This document shows, piece by piece, positions 62,017-64,000 of a stretch of DNA of 64,000 nucleotides. Source of the stretch: Aquibium oceanicum (GTDB lineage: Bacteria; Pseudomonadota; Alphaproteobacteria; Rhizobiales; Rhizobiaceae); assembly GCF_001889605.1 (NCBI RefSeq), contig NZ_CP018171.1, forward strand, positions 2,006,501 through 2,070,500, in the 5' to 3' direction. The first letter of the stretch is position 1. Each line of letters opens with the position of its first letter. The notes beneath the pieces were generated by a model. That model did not search any database, was not told the origin of the DNA, and saw only the letters and a program-made list of their open reading frames with translations. The position numbers were made by a program, and so were the translations under genes.

Positions 62017-62682
62017 TCAGCGCCGCAGATGCTCGGCCACGCGGGCGAACACGGCCACGAACATCTCTTCGGTCAGCCGGCCCGTGTTGGTGTTGTAGCG
62101 CGAGCAGTGATAGCTCGGGAAAAGCGTCGGGCCGGACGTCTCGTGCACGGCGCCGTGCACGAAGGGCAGGGCGGCGACGCGGTGCCCCAGCGCCCGAACC
62201 GTTGACTGGTGGGCGATGGAACCGAGCGTCACGATCGCCTCCAGGCGCGGGAAGCTTTCGATGGTCGGGACGAGGAAGCGCCGGCAGGTGGAAATCTCCG
62301 CGCCGACCGGCTTGTTTTCCGGCGGCACGCAGCGCACCGCGTTGGTGATCGCGGTGCCGACGAGTTCCAGGCTGTCGTCCGGCCGAGCCTCGAATTCGCC
62401 GCGCGTGAAGCCGAAATTCTTCAGCGTCCTGTAAAGCAGGTCGCCCGCGAAGTCGCCGGTGAACGGACGCCCGGTCCGGTTCGCACCGCGAAGGCCGGGG
62501 GCGAGTCCTACAATCAGCAGGCGCACGCTCTCGCGCCCTTCCGGCGGAAGGAAGCTCGGCACCGGCGCATTGTGCCATTCCGGTTCCTTCAGTCGCCACG
62601 CGGCGATGAAGTCGTGCAGGCGCGGACACAAGGGGCAGTCGCGCGACGGTTCCGCCGCGCCGCTCCCGGCATTCTGCGGCAT
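62017..62682 (-). CDS. Uracil-DNA glycosylase, family 5 (UdgB-like)
   Basis: 221 aa DNA repair enzyme excising uracil and deaminated bases. Motif GLAPGLRGANRTGRPFTGD is the family-5 active site (no Asp/Asn at the family-1 position), and four Cys for a 4Fe-4S cluster are visible (CPLCPRL at the N-terminus; further Cys near VRCVPPEN and TCRRF). Overlaps the NYN gene by one base. Confidence 0.92.
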   Translation of the reverse strand: MPQNAGSGAAEPSRDCPLCPRLHDFIAAWRLKEPEWHNAPVPSFLPPEGRESVRLLIVGLAPGLRGANRTGRPFTGDFAGDLLYRTLKNFGFTRGEFEARPDDSLELVGTAITNAVRCVPPENKPVGAEISTCRRFLVPTIESFPRLEAIVTLGSIAHQSTVRALGHRVAALPFVHGAVHETSGPTLFPSYHCSRYNTNTGRLTEEMFVAVFARVAEHLRR

Positions 62683-63263
62683 CAGTAGTCGTCGTCTTCC
62701 TGGTCGGCTGGCTCGACGCGGCGCGGCGGCCGCTCGGAAGGATCGCGCCCGACCTCGCTCCTGAGCGTGGAAAGGTCGATGAAGTGATCGGCCTGCCGCC
62801 GCAGGTCGTCCGAAATCATGGGCGGCTGCGAGGTCATGGTCGACACGATGCTCACCTTGCGGCCGCGCCGCTGCAGCGCTTCCACCAGCGTACGGAAGTC
62901 GCCGTCGCCTGAAAAGATCACGTAGTGATCGACGACTTCGGACAGTTCGAGCGCATCGATGGTGAGCTCGATGTCCATGTTGCCCTTGATCTTGCGGCGG
63001 CCGGAGGAATCGGTGAACTCCTTCGCCGGCTTGGTCACCACCTTGTAGCCGTTGTAGTCGAGCCAGTCGATCAGCGGACGAATGGAGGAGTACTCCTGGT
63101 CCTCGATGAGTGCGGTGTAGTAGTAGGCGCGCAGCAGGTAGCCCTTCTTGTTGAAGGCCGCGAGCAGCTTGCGGTAGTCGATGTCGAAGCCGAGAGCCCG
63201 CGACGTGGCGTACAGGTTGGCGCCGTCAATGAACAAGGCTATCTTTTCGCGTGGATCGAACAT
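62682..63263 (-). CDS. NYN-domain protein (LabA/DUF88 family)
   Basis: 193 aa, PIN-like putative ribonuclease: LFIDGANLY (Asp13), KGNMDIELTIDALE and FSGDGDFRTLVEALQ give the three acidic clusters. AAAGGAA precedes ATG 63263. Conserved neighbour of rpoZ in Rhizobiales. Confidence 0.93.
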   Translation of the reverse strand: MFDPREKIALFIDGANLYATSRALGFDIDYRKLLAAFNKKGYLLRAYYYTALIEDQEYSSIRPLIDWLDYNGYKVVTKPAKEFTDSSGRRKIKGNMDIELTIDALELSEVVDHYVIFSGDGDFRTLVEALQRRGRKVSIVSTMTSQPPMISDDLRRQADHFIDLSTLRSEVGRDPSERPPRRVEPADQEDDDY

Positions 63264-63516
63264 GGCAATTCCTTTGATGGGCAACGTACGGTCTGAAATG
63301 AAGCGGCACGAAGATGTCGTGTGGTGATTATGCACGTAGACCTGCCACAATCGGCTGCAAAGGGGAACGGCCATCTTGTCGCGAAAATGTGATTTGCCAG
63401 CGCCGGGCTTTGCGGCGGTCCGGGTGGGTCGGCCGGTCCGAATGCTTGTTTTTTCCCACCGATGCGCGTATGGAGCCCGCCAATCCCGGAACAATCCATT
63501 ATGAAAGGGGCATTGC
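63264..63516. other. Divergent intergenic region, NYN gene / rpoZ
   Basis: 253 bp; no gene supported. It carries the promoter region of rpoZ, with GAAAGGGG just before its ATG. Confidence 0.5.
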
Positions 63517-63924
63517 ATGGCCCGCGTAACCGTTGAAGATTGTATCGACAAGGTCGAGAACCGTTTCGAACTCGTCCTGCTCGCCGGTCACCGCGCGCGT
63601 CAGATCTCCCAGGGCGCATCGATCACCATCGACCGCGACAACGACAAGAACCCCGTCGTAGCCCTGCGCGAGATCGCCGACGAGACGCTGTCGCCCGGCG
63701 ACCTCAAGGAAGACCTGATCCACTCGCTGCAGAAGCATGTCGAGGTCGACGAGCCCGAGGCCGACGCGCACGAGATGATCGAGCGCAGCGAGAGCTCGCC
63801 GGAAGCAGCTGCCGCCGCCGCGCCGGAGGAGGACGAGCCCGTCACCTTCGACCGCATGAGCGAGGAAGAGCTGCTCGCCGGCATCGAAGGCCTCGTGCCG
63901 CCGGAAAAAAGCGACGACTACTGA
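63517..63924 (+). CDS. rpoZ: DNA-directed RNA polymerase omega subunit
   Basis: 135 aa. [34 protein letters not shown] and [12 protein letters not shown] are the omega core; the acidic C-terminal tail ending PPEKSDDY is typical for Rhizobiales. Confidence 0.97.
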   Translation: MARVTVEDCIDKVENRFELVLLAGHRARQISQGASITIDRDNDKNPVVALREIADETLSPGDLKEDLIHSLQKHVEVDEPEADAHEMIERSESSPEAAAAAAPEEDEPVTFDRMSEEELLAGIEGLVPPEKSDDY

Positions 63925-64000
63925 GGCGAACCCGCTCCCGCGGCACTACCGCGGACGCGAATTCATGGTTATCTACGACATGCGCCGTGTCTATCGCGGC

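Noticed and set aside
63965-64000. Start of a further gene after rpoZ (ATG 63965 or 63980)
   Set aside because: Only about 12 codons are visible and they match nothing I can name, including the RelA/SpoT start often found after rpoZ.
1-64000. CRISPR arrays, prophage structural genes, rRNA, plasmid origin
   Set aside because: Looked for on both strands; no regularly spaced repeats, capsid/tail genes, rRNA or replication genes were seen.

Overview
The window looks like a chromosome segment of a Rhizobiales alphaproteobacterium, probably of the Mesorhizobium/Phyllobacteriaceae type. The basis is the core gene order on the right (lytic transglycosylase, dapA, smpB, family-5 uracil-DNA glycosylase, NYN-domain protein, rpoZ) and GC-rich coding; this is inference from gene content, not a database match. 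It splits sharply in two. From a tRNA-Ser(GCT) gene at 52042-52132 to the right end is core genome. Everything to its left, about 52 kb running off the left edge, reads as an accessory catabolic island. The tRNA 3' end faces an AlpA-like regulator (51387-51782) and a tyrosine recombinase (49801-51390), the usual arrangement at one end of a tRNA-integrated element.

The island is built from four catabolic modules, each with a different class of transporter. Module 1 (1-16374) has two TRAP transporters (the first cut by the window edge), two flavoprotein aromatic hydroxylases, two extradiol ring-cleavage dioxygenases, an FAH-family hydrolase/isomerase, a glutathione transferase, a quinone oxidoreductase, a CMD-family protein, an IclR regulator, and a divergent pair of a homodimeric 2-oxoacid dehydrogenase E1 with an Lrp-type regulator. 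Module 2 (18335-32919) is a ten-gene minus-strand operon with a complete peptide-type ABC transporter, an aldehyde dehydrogenase, an alpha/beta hydrolase, CMD-family and AA_synth-family proteins and two proteins I do not recognise (585 and 253 aa). It is divergent from a GntR regulator followed by an aldo/keto reductase, a second GntR regulator and a second hydrolase. Module 3 (33905-40242) has a RutA-like flavin monooxygenase, a RidA/RutC-like protein, a RutF-like flavin reductase, an FMN reductase and a NitT/TauT-type ABC transporter. Two copies of a 162-bp leader stand in front of its two transcription units. Module 4 (42426-49515) has a TetR regulator, an MhpA-like hydroxylase and a branched-chain-type ABC transporter with its two ATPases fused.

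Every module junction carries debris. Copies of one short dispersed repeat lie, all in the same orientation, at about 16.7/18.1, 33.4, 41.1 and 49.7 kb, that is between modules 1/2, 2/3, 3/4 and 4/integrase. The copy at 16.7/18.1 kb is split by an intact IS110-family (IS1111-type) element. Its insertion ends can be read by comparison with the uninterrupted copy at 33.4 kb. Decayed IS256 and IS3 transposases and a broken MFS transporter gene lie between modules 3 and 4.

The best candidate for something undescribed is module 3. It combines a Rut-like oxygenase without the rest of the Rut pathway with a duplicated leader containing two 21-nt hairpins that share the loop core CCAAAAGA. The second candidate is the module 2 operon with its two unrecognised proteins. 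The core side is ordinary, apart from a small membrane/copper-like gene group (DUF305, DUF411, a lipoprotein, a cytochrome-c-like tail and a 42-aa Met-rich membrane peptide).
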